This document shows, piece by piece, positions 10,256-23,700 of a stretch of DNA of 64,000 nt; the first letter of the stretch is position 1, and every line of letters begins with the position of its first letter. The translations under genes were made by a program, and so were the position numbers. The notes under the pieces were generated by a model. That model was not told the DNA's origin. It did no database searches and worked only from the letters and a program-made list of their open reading frames with translations. Source of the DNA: Lanius collurio (taxonomy: Eukaryota; Chordata; Aves; Passeriformes; Laniidae); NCBI GenBank assembly GCA_020086605.1, contig JACBWW010000003.1, positions 4,439,260 through 4,503,259 on the forward strand, in the 5' to 3' direction.

Positions 10256-13200
10256 CGAAAATATCCTACATAAGTGCCAGGTTACAGAACTTGCTTTCTC
10301 TTGTCTTCTTTCTCACTCTTTAAACCCTGTGGACATGCAAGGTTTTGCCATGTGTAGGAACAGTTTCAAGGCTATTATTGTAGTCAGGTGGTTCAGGTAC
10401 ACTCTAAAGGGCAGAATGTCTTGGTCCAAATAACTTGAGGCTGAGGAATCCCTGCCACCACACACTGCGCAGAGGTTTTAACCATGAGGTTTTCTTCTTT
10501 ACTATATTTTCAAGGAGTTATTCTAATCTATTTCTCCAGAAGAAAGCTTAAAATTCTTTTCTATGATTTCAGAGTGGGTAGGGTTCCCAGAGCCTAGAAA
10601 AAGACAAGTACATGCTCAAGCATGTCTGTCTATGCTAGTTCTCAGCAGCTCCTTCCTTAGCAGTCAATTTGGATTTCAGGCTGAAAAGCTTAAACAAAGA
10701 TTAGTAAAATAAGCCACCATTTCTTTATCTCTTCTCTTTCAACAAAGTAAGATAAGTAACTAACAAAATAACTTTATTGGGTTTTTTGTTTCTTTGGGTT
10801 TTCTTAAGAGTAGGCAATCATTACTTTTATATGCACTGAAGTGATTATGGACATTGTCTTCCCAAATAATAAATATATATATATTTATATATAAAGTATT
10901 GTTAACCTTTATTGACCTTAGAATGCTCTAAAATAGATTTGCAGTCTTGCAACTAAAATTAAAGCCTCTGACAGATTCTGATTAATATTTTACATATGAT
11001 TCTATTAAGTAATACTTCTTTTGGATTACTATCTCAGATCCTTAAGAAAAAACTGACCATAAAATAAATCAATTCTTTTTAAAATGTGCTCAGAAATTAT
11101 CTACTTACTTGGCCATAGAAATAAAAGATGATCAAGTTACATACTTCTCTTTTTGTCATATATTTGAACTATGGTTGGATATCAGCACTCTTTAAAAAAA
11201 CTACAGTATACAATATCTAAAGAATAAGTGTTGTGTGAAGTGAAAAATAACCCTTCGACAGATCTCAAAACCAAACACATTAAAAAAGAAATTGGTGGGA
11301 TTATTTCTAGAGAATAAGTCTGGTCAGTGTATTAAGTAATTCTACCACTCATAAGAAAAAATTTATCAGATTTATTGATGACAGAGGGATTGGTTGATTA
11401 AAAATAATGATGAGAATAGACTGTTTATTCAGAGACATCCAGATCACATGGCACCATGGGTGTATTCAAATAGCATGCATTTTAATATACATTTAATACA
11501 TTCAGTATTCAGCCAGAGGCATGTTTTGAGAAAACTCAAATCCAGGTTTCTGATGGAGTGCTAGTCACAATCTTATTAATTATGAAATATTATTTTTTCC
11601 TATTCAGAGGACAGCCTTAAATTTTTCTATTTAGGATGTAAAAGAACTTTTGCATTTTTCTTTTTTTCATATTTGCAGGAAATTATATATCACTGGAAAA
11701 TATTCAAAACCAGTTGTTTTCATTTCATGTTTTTTCATTGGTTTTCATATGCAAAGTCTTCTGGTTTCTTGATGTCATAAAATTCAAATTGCAGGCACAC
11801 ATTTTTCCCTTGGAAACAAATGAAATCATCATAACATTGATCACTGCCGTCATTCCCTGAGATTCTAGAGTAGTTTAAGAATCTAAGCTTTTTCAAATTA
11901 TTCAAATAACTCTCACTAGAAATATCCACTCTTAATTATAAGGAATTAATAAAAGTTGTATGTTATTCTTTTCAACAATAAATATGCTTCCTCCAAAGGG
12001 GAGCTAAGAGAGTATTGTGAAGCAAACCTTATTGTCCCTACAGAAATATACAACTGTGGGTTAACTGTCAAGGAAATATGACAATACTATCCTTTTTTCA
12101 CTGACATTATATTTTGAAAACACAGAATATTAAATCAGGATACTATCAGTTATTCTTCCTTACTTAAATTCAAGTCACAAAAGATAGTGAAAATTGAGTG
12201 AAATTGACATTTTTTAACTTCTCAAGTCTCTTTCATAATAAAAAATTAGTTGAGATTTTCTTTATTATTTTATTAAGAATACTTTCTTTTCTCCCTTACT
12301 GGGTCACAGACTTGCCAAATGACTTTACATTGTATCATCTTAAATATGCATTATTGTCTATCATGTCAACTTTCAGAGATATAATCCCAAAAATGTATTC
12401 AGGTTGTTTAAAATCCATACATATAATTCTGATAGAGAAACACTGCAAGAATCTATTGTAAAAAAACCCCCATTCAACCACAATATATTTATAACTTGTC
12501 ACAGACTATTAATATGCATCATCCCAACAAAGACTCTCTTTGTTCCAAACTGAAGTGGAAGAACTGAGTGAAGCTAGGAGGATTCTTGATCCACCGGCTT
12601 CAGTTGCTCATTCTTAAGCCAGCATGGCTCCTTTTTCATGGATATACTTATTTACTTTGTCTTCTTTCAGGAATGTAAAAGGAGTTTAAAGTAGCTTTAG
12701 CTGGGCTGCAAGATTGGGTTAATAAGATTAAAGCAAATCTTTTCAATTCTTCAGTCATTTTGCCTTGGGTTTGACTATATGGTCTGAGGAAGCCTTTGAG
12801 CTTCAGCTGAAACAACTTGCACATTTCTCAAGATGCGAACTTCTTAATTAACCCCAATCTTCATTAATAGAAGGCAACTTCTAGAGAGCCATTTTATATT
12901 TGCCATGAAATTGTTGCAGCTGCTTGGTAAGTCTCTTCTGTCTCTGTGACTAAACTGACCAGATGACCCCGGTAAGTCCAGCTGCTTTCAAGGAAAAGGC
13001 CAGATAGTGAGGCAGCATCAGCACAGTGTACTGATGGGATTTCTAGGTGTTCCATATGCTGAGGTGGCACTACAGTTCTGGGAGCTTGGATCAAAGGTTA
13101 GGTCACTCATTTCTTCTTCCTTGCATCCACACAGTTTCTAGTTTACCCTAGTGTTAAGCATGTCACATCCTTTTCCCATTTTCTGTCAGATTTTTTTTCA

Positions 13201-15085
13201 CGAAAATAATATAAACCAACATTTTCGAAGAAAAGTCAAATATTTCATGGAAATTAAGTAGCTTTATATCCTGTTTGCCCAATATTGTCCAACAGAAAAA
13301 TAAGCCAAAAAATCTGAGAAAAAAAATATTATAGAGTCATCATTATCTTTCTAAAAATTTCTTTCATTACAATACAGTGACATAACACCTCTGTGAGATC
13401 TTCTATTAATACAGCATTATTTTACCCTTTCTAGCCTGGACAAAAATTTCCACAGGGGAATTTGGCTGAATACATGACTTTTTGTAATAAGAATGTTACA
13501 TTTTAGAAAAAAAAAAAAAGTCTTTTCTAGAAGTAAACAAGATTCAGTGCGCTTGATAGAATAAGATGAAATAAAACTGTTGGAAATTCAAGAGCAGTGA
13601 TTCCAAACACCAATTTACACATCTATATTTAGCTTATGTCATTTTTGTCAGGATTTGTGATCTATAATACCAATTTCTAAAAAGTGTAACTGTCTGCAAA
13701 TACAGGATACCAAATTTTTTAAATGGCTCCATTGGGGAGATGTATCTGGGGAACTCCAGATCATTACATATGGCACTAAACTTAGGTAAATCTGTAGAAA
13801 CTGTTACTAAAGTCTAGAAAATGTGGGTTCAAGGAAACGTGTGATTCAGGGGGGAAGAAATAACCCCGCACTGATAGAGAAGCACTGTGCTTACAGTTGA
13901 TTCATAATCTCTGTAGGACTGAAGGTGAGTGTGATATGGTTGAAATGCTATATCTAGATTTTTACAAAATTATCTGCCACATCTATTGTTGTAGGCTCTC
14001 AAACTAATTAAAATTCTAAGGTGTGAATCAAATAACTATTTGTATATTATGGAACAAAACCAATGACAAATTTTCATTCTGGAGAGGTAAGTCAATAATG
14101 CAGGTAGCAGCCTGCACTAGCATCTGAAGTGTTGAAAACAAGCTATCATTGCTAAGTTGTTCAGCATTTTCAAGTAGGTACATGGAAAGGCCTAGGACAA
14201 ATGTTAACCATTCTTTAGGGGGAAAATAAAGAGTTCAGGTCACATTCTTGTCCCACAGAAAGTAAAACAGCACTTGGAGGGGGAGTGAGAAGGATCTGTG
14301 GCACAGTTTCTCTACAAAGAACTGTAAAAGAGAAAATAATACCATATGAAAGAAAGATAGCAGTCTATAAATAGATTATGAGAAAGCGATATAAAACCAG
14401 AAGCTGCCTGGGTGAATCAAAATATTGAATTTAAAGGAGTCATATCATACCCCTTAATGAACAAAAAAAGCAAAAGTAGAAATTCCTGGATATGTTCTCA
14501 GAAAAAAAATCCTAAAAATCACCATCTTTGACTCATCAAGTCCACATGCTGCTCACAACTAGGAGGGTGCACAGAGGGAGTTATCACTGCTTCCCTAGGC
14601 ATCTGCTGCTAGCCACCGATTAAGAAAGGAAACCAGGATAAGATGGACTCTTTCATCTGATCCATTAACGTTTTTATTCAGGAGCCCCTGGCATTAGAGA
14701 GGCAAAACAATGTCAATTAGCTGATTAGCAGTATCTTGCAACAGGGAAAAGCAGATGCTCTTAAACTAAATTGCTTTATTTGGAATGCATACAGGACTGC
14801 AGCAGAAGTTCCCACAGAGAACCTGCAGACTGGCCGACTGCAGTCCTTCTCAGCACAGCTCCATGTCCATCTTGGGGGAAGTAAGGTGGGAGGGAAGCTT
14901 ATTGCATATCTTTTTGATATACCCCTCCAAGCTCACTGTAGGAGCACTTATTTTAGAAGCAAACCAACCACACAATTCTGGTATTACTTGCTTTTTGTTT
15001 TAAGTTGCTGACACCAAATGCACAAGCTTTTTGAGATCCAGGCTGTCTGAAAATTTATACACGTGAAACAGACAAACGAGAGTGT
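10256..15085. other. Unique AT-rich sequence, no confident gene
   Basis: It contains an AT-rich palindromic patch (10868-10894), a 13-base A run near 13507 and short frames only. A 64-codon minus-strand frame (11735-11929) has a cysteine-containing, acidic composition unlike the chance frames around it, but I do not recognise it. Confidence 0.5.
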
Positions 15086-15805
15086 CCACCCCTCTTACTT
15101 TGCTGGGTTTGGTTATGTCCTCCATTTATGGCCCTTGTAAAACTAAAACTGCTTTGTCCCTTGCGGCGCTGCAAGTGGCAGCAGCCACCCTGACCGTGGA
15201 GGGCACTGCCAACACCAAAGTGGGGCAGTCAGGCACCAAGGTTTAACAACTCACTCTGTAGGCAGGGTGAGAACACATAATCCCCCAGTTTAGTGGTTTG
15301 CATACTTTTGTATGATTGGTTAATGTTTTCCCCTCCCTATTTTATGTATAGAGTTGTTAATATTCATTTCCCTTCATTGACTATGTATGTACCGTAAAGT
15401 TCTGTTATCCTCGACACCCCATTGGTTCCTTTGCTAAGTCCCACCTTTGTATTAATCCCATTGGCTTCCTCACTGTTAACTCTGCCCACTTTGCCCCATC
15501 TTATTGGCTGAATCATTTATCCCTGCCTTTCCATTCCCCCCTATAAACCCGTGGACACCTTCAGGTTTTTGGCTCTTTGTTCCTGGTACCTCCACAGTGA
15601 GCTTTGTGTGTGGAATCCGTACAAGGAGTCCTCGCCCTTCTTCTTTACCTCCGCCCGTGTGCCCTTACATCCAGCTCGGACACAGCTTCCTCAGGTGAGG
15701 AGCTCACCCCCTCTGCCCCTCTTTTTGTGAGTAAGCAGCCTTGAACCAGAGGGGTGCAGCTAGACCTCTGGGCTCTTCTTCAGCTAGCATGCAAACCCTC
15801 AGACC
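15086..15805 (+). mobile_element. LTR-like promoter region, second family (ends uncertain)
   Basis: A moderately GC-rich block has the build of a retroviral U3-R. Three ATTGG (reverse CCAAT) boxes lie at about 15420, 15459 and 15504, with a further one near 15318. They are followed by a CTATAAACCC TATA box at about 15541 and a pyrimidine-rich downstream region. A strong donor-like CTCAGGTGAGG occurs at about 15690. It shares no similarity with the 290-bp LTR family here. I could not fix TG/CA ends or a target duplication, so it may be a solo LTR, a truncated LTR plus leader, or a non-viral promoter. Confidence 0.5.
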
Positions 15806-18424
15806 CCACAGAAAGAGCCTCTACTAGAGTCAGAATTAATACAGATTTCTTTATCAGTCAACAGGAACTAAAAGGGGACAGAAGGAATCTAATGTCTTTA
15901 AAATACTTTTAAATGTGATTTGGTTCTCCAGGTGCAGTACCCTGAAATCAAAAGGTTTTCAGCCATTGTGAGGCATCATCAGAGATCCAAAGAAAAGTCT
16001 TTGGAGTGGTTTGTACTCCAATACTTTTGAATTTCTCTTGACTGCAACGAAGGCCTGAATTTCTTTGATTTAAGGATAGCTACATTATCACTATAGTGTT
16101 TTATTACCATTAAATGGCAGGTCCACTTTCAGCTGTAATTGAAGTTTTTCTTGTGTGGTAATATAGGATCTGGTTATAGGACTTTAGCTAAGAGCCACTG
16201 CTTGTAATTCACAGAGCACTTTGAGATTTGCAAATAGGGTCTCATAATTCAGTTTAAAGAATAATAATGGAAGGCAATGGAATTAAATTATTAACATTAT
16301 ATATTCACTCAATTTCATTTCAACTGGCTTTTCATCATGAGGACTTTTCTTGACATATAAATATGAAGCTGTACAAAAGAGGGAGCTTTTTTTGGTTGTT
16401 GTGAGAGAATGAGAGTATTAAAAGGAAATTAGTCACCTGGATAAAATACTTCAGCCAGTAACTGAGTAGTACTGCAGGCAAAAGCAGATAGTCCTCACAA
16501 GGACTGTGCAAAATAGACAACTCTAATAATCTGCATCTTGTTGCTTTTAGGCATAATCAACTGAAAAGTGAGGCATATTTTGTGGGGGTTATGCAAACCA
16601 CACTATTTTGTGAAGATCACATTTCACAGCTGAACACAATGGCTGCTGAAGCTTTTTATGTATGCCCAGTTTTGCGATAGTCGCCACAAATCCCCACCAC
16701 ACATCATGAATCACAAAATCATCATACAGAAAAATACCTGTGTCCCAGAGATATTGCCACCTCATGGCCAGATCCAAAGAGAACTAGAGCTGACAAAGTG
16801 GAATATAGGTAAATTTAGTAGCCTATGTCCAAAGCTGCAATCCTGAAACATGTGACTGTTCAGGAGCATCTTCTTCACAGAAGAGAAAAATTTCCTATTT
16901 ATTACTCTGTTAGCTCTGTTCTTCTCTATAAGTGAAAAAAATACTATGCTTTGGTATTCAGTACACAGTGCTATACATAATATATACAATTCGGAATGTT
17001 TTGTTCAGAAATAATTCTGAAATTTGTAAAGGTAAAATAGTTAAAATATAGTAAAAATAGGTAAAAAATATTTTCTTCATTACATCTAGGTAGTGGATTG
17101 CAGAGTCTTTTTGCTGTCTCCCAAAGGAGAGTCACCATTCCAGAAGACAGGGTATGCTGGAGATGACATTCAGTAATCTCTTTAGAAGACAGTTACCAGG
17201 TACCAGTCTCTGTGTGCAGAATCTCTGACCATATCTCCAGCTCATTTGTTTTCAGATTATATTTAACTCACTTAGAAGTCTTTCTCTTTTCCCAAACAAA
17301 TTATTCTCCTAAGGCATTCAGGGTACCAGAAACGCCAAGACATTTAGGCGAATGTGAATAGTGTGAAACATCACCTAGCTCAGTAAAACAGAGCACAAAG
17401 GAGAGGACAGCAAAATTTCTCATAGCACACACATCCTTAGCTGTTGTGGCAATGTGACACAGAGCATGTGGCACAATGGAGGAGCCAGTGTTCCCCTCAG
17501 TCCTGCCAGTGGTGGAGAAGGACATGAGGACTTTATCAGCTCAGTGGGTCAACAGTTGGTCCTATGAGTCAGCCATGGGTCTGTGGTTGTAAAAGAGAAG
17601 AGGAAAGGGTTATGGGGGAGAACTCATCAAATTGTGCAAATGCCTAAGGGAAGGATGCAAATAAGACAGAGACAGGCTCTTTTCCATGGTGCGTAGTATG
17701 AGACCAGAAGCAATGGACTCACACCAAAACAGAGAAAGTGCCAGCTGATAATGACGAAGAACTTTTTTACTGTGCACTGACACTGTATTTTATCATTACA
17801 TTTTCTGGTATGAGTGCTTTGTAATTTGAGGGCATGGATGTATTTACAAAGCACCTTTTGGATAAAAGTTACTTTCCTTGTGGGTTTTTTTCACAGTAAT
17901 GAAACACTGGTCAAGAATGCTCAGAGGTGTTCACTGAGTCATAAACACCTCACCCACTTAGAAATATGTAGAAACATTTCTAGGACATTGTCTAAAAATG
18001 GGGCAGCACAGTAAGCTTCCCAAAGCTGTTTTTCAGTTCTGCTAGCAAGACGAAAAAGCTGCTGTCAAACTCCATTTTATTTGATGGAGGATGCCAGTTT
18101 CAAGAAATATGCTAATTTTTACAACTAAATTAGATTACAACCATGTTTAATGAAAAAACAGGTCTCCACTGATGTTCCTAAAGCTTTTCTATTGCATAAA
18201 GAATAAGCAGAAGCCCACACTGTTATCTGTAACAGAGTTTATGAACTGTAAGACACAAATAAGTTAATCATATCTCTGTTGCCTCAATAATATGAATTAA
18301 TCAGGTGTTGAATGGATTGTGGAATGAATTTATTCTACTGAAATCACATTATACTTTTGTATGGAAAAGAGTGAAAATCTACTTTTGAAGCCAAAAAGAA
18401 ATTGAAATTTTAATAAAACTTGCA
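15806..18424. other. Unique sequence, no gene seen
   Basis: AT-rich sequence without recognised repeats or a credible coding frame. Several 60-75-codon frames on both strands around 16.6-17.0 and 17.3-17.9 kb overlap one another and look like chance. Confidence 0.55.
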
Positions 18425-19640
18425 CTGTAGCTATTATTGGTGTTGGAAGGGACTGAACGACCATCTGATTCCAATCCTCCTGCCTTGGACAGGTACACCT
18501 TCCACTACAGCAGGTTGCTGAAAGCACCATGCAACCTGACCTTGAACACTCTGGGGGATGAGGCATCCACAACTCCTCTGGGCAACCTGTTCCTGTGCCT
18601 CTTTACCATCTGAATAAAGAATTTCTTCCTAATATCTAATCTAAACCTGCCATTACCATTTGTCCTATCACCCTTGTAAAAAGTCCCTCTCTATCTTTCT
18701 TTAGTACCTGTCTTTATGTACTGCAAGGCTTTTGTAAGGTCTCTCCATAGCCTTCTCTTCTCCAGGCTGAACAGCCCCAACTCTCTCAGCTATCTTCACA
18801 GGAGAGTTGCTCCAGCTTTGATGATCTTCCTGGCCCTTCTCTGGTCTTGCTCCAACAGGTTCGTGTGCTGGGACACCAGAACTTAATGCAGTGCTCCAGC
18901 TGGGGTCTCATAAGAGCAGAGCAGAGGGGGAGAATTGCCTCCCTCGCCCTGCTGGCCTTGCTGTTTTTAGTGCAGCTCAGGTTATGGTCGGCTTTCTGGG
19001 CTACAAGTGCACGCTTGCCAAGTCATGTTGGGCACCAATACCCCCAAGTCCTCCTCGCCAGGGCTGTTCTCAATCCATTCTCCACCCAGCCTGTATCTAT
19101 GCTTGGGATTGCTCCAGCCCAGGTGCAGGACCTTGCGCTTGGCCTTCTTGAACTTCATGAGGTTTGGACCCACCTTTCTCGCCTGTCAAGACCCCTCTGG
19201 GTGGCATCCCTTCCCTCCAGTGTGTCAGCTGTGCCACACAGCTTAATGATATTGACAGAATTGCTGAGGGTGCACTCAAGACCACTGTCCACGTCGCTGT
19301 CAGAGATGTTAAACCATACTGCTCCCAATACTGACCCCTGAGGAAAGCCTCTTGTCACCAGTCTTCCTTTGCACATCCAGCCATTGCCTTGCAAAACTGC
19401 AAGTGTGATCATGCAGCCAATTCTTTATTCTCCAAGTGGTTCATCCATCAAATCCACATCTCTATTTTAAATACAATGTTGTGTGGGACACTGTCAAATG
19501 CTTTGCTTGAGTCCAGGTAGATGACATCAGCCAGTCTTCCCTTAACCACCAACATCATAAGCACATCATAGAAGGCCATCAGAATTGCCTGAGTATGTTT
19601 TCCCAGGCAAACACCTCTGTTGCTTCCTGTGTAATTCTAC
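18425..19640 (-). mobile_element. CR1 LINE, 5'-truncated, with dead reverse-transcriptase remnant
   Basis: This is the longest CR1 in the window. Read on the minus strand, it runs from reverse-transcriptase sequence through the 3' UTR. The 3' UTR part includes complements of GGCAACCTGTTCCTGTGCC and CTTCTCTTCCAGGCTGAAC-type blocks. The minus-strand frame at 19155-19412 shows the CR1 motif PQGSVLG. Where the catalytic FADD box should follow, the sequence reads VNIIKL, so the enzyme is dead. The next domain remnant (19000-19170) has a CR1-like LMKFKKAKRKVLHLG segment. Stops and frameshifts separate the pieces. Confidence 0.85.
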
Positions 19641-22600
19641 CATGATTCTCCTTTGGAAAGAAGACACAGAGATGTCAATGAGGAAAGACCCCTCCAAAGG
19701 TCAGAAGATGTGCAGTTCATGGAGTGGTTATCAGCCTCACAGTACCAATGCAGGCACAAGAGATACAACCTTTAACAACTAAAGTTGGTGACATATGGGA
19801 AAAAAGGGAGAATTCATCTACAAAAGCAGTAAACATCCCATACTGCATACCTTATGGGGTGGTTTGACACAAACTGAAACACCCTGGTTGCATCCCTGTA
19901 TCTTTGTGCCCAGGGGTATGCTTTCAGCAGGCTCTCTTTGCACAGAAATCGTGTTGCAAGAACGCAGGAGATTGAATCTGGATGTTGTTAATTAGTATTA
20001 CTTTTTATATACTTGTTTTATTTGTGTCAGACACTGTGATTTCCATTACCGTTTAGCTCAAGATTTCTTCTAAAAAGGAAAGTCTCACATATGAACAAGC
20101 AAGTTAATATGAGATGCACAGTTTTAAACCAGCTGAGAATCTGGCCCAGAAAGGGTGTCCAAAACTAAAAGTGCATCTTCTGAGGCACTATTTTCCATAG
20201 CTGTCCATAATAATTTATTTTCTACATGGTTTTGTCATTCTATATAGGCACAGGCATGGATGCACACAAACAACTGTGTGGATGAATTTCTGGTGTGATA
20301 TCTCATGCCTTTATCTTTGGTCCAAAGTTCTGCTAGACCTAGTTGAGTCTGAAATAAGTGCTTTCAGGAAGCGTATTGGAATAACTTGAAGAACATTTCT
20401 TCTGCTTTTACTAATAAAGGAAAGGATTCAAGCCCCATCTGTAATGTTGAATTTTGGAACAAGGTGTGCTTGTTCTATCAAGGATATGCCAATAATTCAA
20501 GGCAATCAGCAGGGTACATTACAGTGGAAAGTCTGAACCAACAAGCTGTACAAACAAAATAACAATCAGAAGATTTAATGCATTTCTGATGTACATTTAA
20601 GGCATTGACACTGGGCCACAGATGTACATGTGTAGTGTTTTATCTTGTTGAGATATGGCTTGTGAGAACCTATTACAGCACATCATCACCCACAAGTACT
20701 GGGCACAGCAGAGGAAAAATTCCATCACACATTACTCCTGCAGATATATTAGAGAAACAAATTGTACTTGGAATTGAAAAGTCACAGGCTTATTCTGTCT
20801 TAATAAATTCCTGCCAAAAGGCTAAGTGTAAAACTAGAAATACTTCCCAAATGTTGTTACTGTATTATCATCTCTGACATCTCAAGGGCTGCTCGGGGAT
20901 CATCTAGATATCATTTCAGAGTTCCCACAATAAATCTGGCTTTTTTAACCTTTTTTTAAATCTGCTTGGGTTTATGTAGACATTTTGAGTTTGCTGTACT
21001 TGAAATTTAGCACCTCCTTTACCAAAAGGCAAAGGCTGTTTTTGAACAAAATCTCTGACACACTGGTGATGCGATGATACCATGCACTTTTCAAAATCAT
21101 AGATGCACCTTCAAATCTTACTTTAACTTTGCCAAAGACACAGCCTGAAATTCTGCGATGCATCTAAAGCATTTTAATAGATCTCATTCTGTCCCTGCGC
21201 TGCCATCTTTATTCTAGATTGTACATTATATTTTGAACGTTTTTTATTCTGTTCTCAATACTTGCAAAGACTCTGGATTGTTTTCTATCATACACACCTT
21301 GTAACTCATCTAAATGTCACTGTAGTATATAACAATATTGTAAAGTTCTCCATTACATTTCTGTTTTCTTCTCTTATGTTTTCATTTCTTTACCTCTCTT
21401 AATAAATACATGAGGAGTTTATACTCATGTACTGGTATGAGGAGGACTACACGCACTAGGAAAAAATGCACCAGGAAAGAGCACTTTTTAAAAAATTATT
21501 CAAAAAAAAGCAGTCTTTCATGTCAGCCAGGAAAAACGTTTTGTCACATTTTATTTCTGCTACAACTAAACATAAAAAGAATCAAACTAAACACAAACAA
21601 ATCAACTAAAAATGCCGAGAAGTTTCCTGGGATTGAGCAATGTGGTCCTTACCCTCTCAGCACCCAGGCCTGGCTGAAAACTTACGTAGGCATGTACAGG
21701 GATGAGACATCTTGCCTGTTGTCTATCCCAGTCTTCCAACACCTTAAATTCAAAACCACATTCATCCCACCCTCCTCTGCACATGGTTCACACTCTCAGC
21801 ATCACTTTACTGAAGAGAAATGGGGAGTGATAGAAAGCAGGCCTGCAACTATCTCTATTCCAATATGAAGTTATATGAGTTCAGAAATAAATTTACAATT
21901 TCATAACTGAGTCCCAACAAGAAAAAAGCCCTCTAGATCAAGAAGAACCAACCTTGACTGGTGCTTCTATCTTCCCCATGCAAGGCACTGGATGGCCTTC
22001 AAGTGAGAAGACTGGGACATGCTGTCTGTGCTTGTCTAGAGGAACCCACCAGGGCAGTCCATGAACAGGGTTATGAACAGCAGCTGGTCAGAACTGGGCC
22101 TTGGTGTCTTCAATCTATAAACCTAAGCCAAGCCATTCCAAGTCAAGTCACACTGAGTCATGAATCCCAGCAATTATTGGTACAGTGTGGTGTGATGGAA
22201 AAATAAACTGAAATTGTAAAAAAAAAAGAAAACCATTATTAAATTTAATGCTTAATATGAAACAGGAAATTATGTATCCCTTGTGAGTAAAGTTTTCCCT
22301 TATGAAACAAGAGTTGTGGACTCTATCAGTGTGCTTACTTTGTATGTTTAATACTTTTTTGCTCAAATAATTCAAGGTTCTCTGTGTTAAAATAATAAAT
22401 CATTTTTGGAAAAAAATGCTGCCAAGAAGTCCTACCATGTTATTCATACAGTAGGAGAAAAATATAACTAGCTATGGTCACCTTGCTTTTCCTCAACCAT
22501 GTATCTTTTATGATTCCATGCTTCCTTCCTAAAATATTCCAGCACTTTTATACAAAAACGTGGACAGCTCTAGATTTGCAATGTCATTCCTTCACAAGTG

Positions 22601-23289
22601 AGGCTTCATGAGATAACTTTCTCACCAGTTCTTCACCTTCATTCTTGGCCCTGTCCTCGTGCATTCTTTTGGAGGTGAGGAATTAGCAGGCCACTGTGAG
22701 TACTTTGGGTAATGAGGATACTTTATCAAGTATCTTGCTTTTTGGGAGGGTATCATTTTTTTCTTTCCCATAAGTGTAATTTTTTTTTACAGTTAAAGCT
22801 GATATGGCTACTGCTGAACTTTATGTGAGTCCACATTTAGTGCTTCAAGAGAACTCCAAACCTCCTCCAGCACATGTGCCTGCCATCCAGTATGTAGTGA
22901 CCAGGCATTTCTGCTTCAGCATTTTGCAAAACCAGAACAGCAGTTTGCATTGCCTGTGTTCGGGCTCCTCCACACGGCACCTTTACTTCAGCAATCAACA
23001 GGTAGGCCAGCAAAGCACAGGTCTTGAAATAATGAAGCAGCAACTTGTCATTTCAGCTGTGATGGAAGTCAACAACTGTGGTGTGAGATATGAAAATGTG
23101 CAGCAAAGAGTGGTGATCTTGTTTCTCTGGCATCTGAATAAGACAAAGAAGACAACTGGGTTTCACAGTTGCACATCAGTGCCTCATAGTTTAAAACCCG
23201 TTAATGTTAACAGGCCCTGGTAAATGAATGAAAAGAAAATTGATCATTAAATGGTGCGATTAAATGTATGAACAAGACATCCAGATACC

Positions 23290-23700
23290 AGGAGCTTTCT
23301 ATGTACTGAATGTAGCAGCCTTATAGGCAACAAGCTTACGATGTACACCTGCAGATTCCACTAAATTGTTTAGATTGCACACTTTACTGTAGGTCAGGGC
23401 TGTTAATCACCAGAACGCCCCAGGGCAGCCACATACAGCCTTATTTATGGGCAAATCAAGAAACTGAAATACTGAACCGTGCCTGATTAGCTGCACTAAT
23501 ATGCTACTTGTGGCTAATTTCTGAGCTGCTTAATTCGCAGGTGTTTGCCCCAGCCAATAAATCATGCTTTCTACCTCCTCTTTGCACTCATGACCTGCCA
23601 TGCATATGTGGAGCCTGTTTAAGTGACAAGCAGGAAATAATTGATGGTGCATTAAATCACTCTGGTGTTTAGTGAACTGGGTCTCCTTTGAAACAGGCCT
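23290..23700. promoter_or_regulatory. Possible conserved non-coding element
   Basis: This stretch is compositionally balanced and lacks simple repeats. It holds several homeodomain-like TAAT cores, a CCAATAAATCA motif and TTTATGG (Cdx/Hox-like). Such texture is common in developmental enhancers of amniotes. Conservation cannot be judged from one sequence, so this is inference. Confidence 0.2.

Noticed and set aside
18847..19341. A 164-codon plus-strand frame
   Set aside because: It is antisense to the CR1 reverse-transcriptase remnant, whose real sense is the minus strand.
21410..21868. A 152-codon plus-strand frame
   Set aside because: Composition is that of chance AT-rich translation, with no motif or splice context.
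22804..23223. A 139-codon plus-strand frame
   Set aside because: No recognisable domain or conserved residues. Length alone is not enough in 64 kb of six-frame translation.
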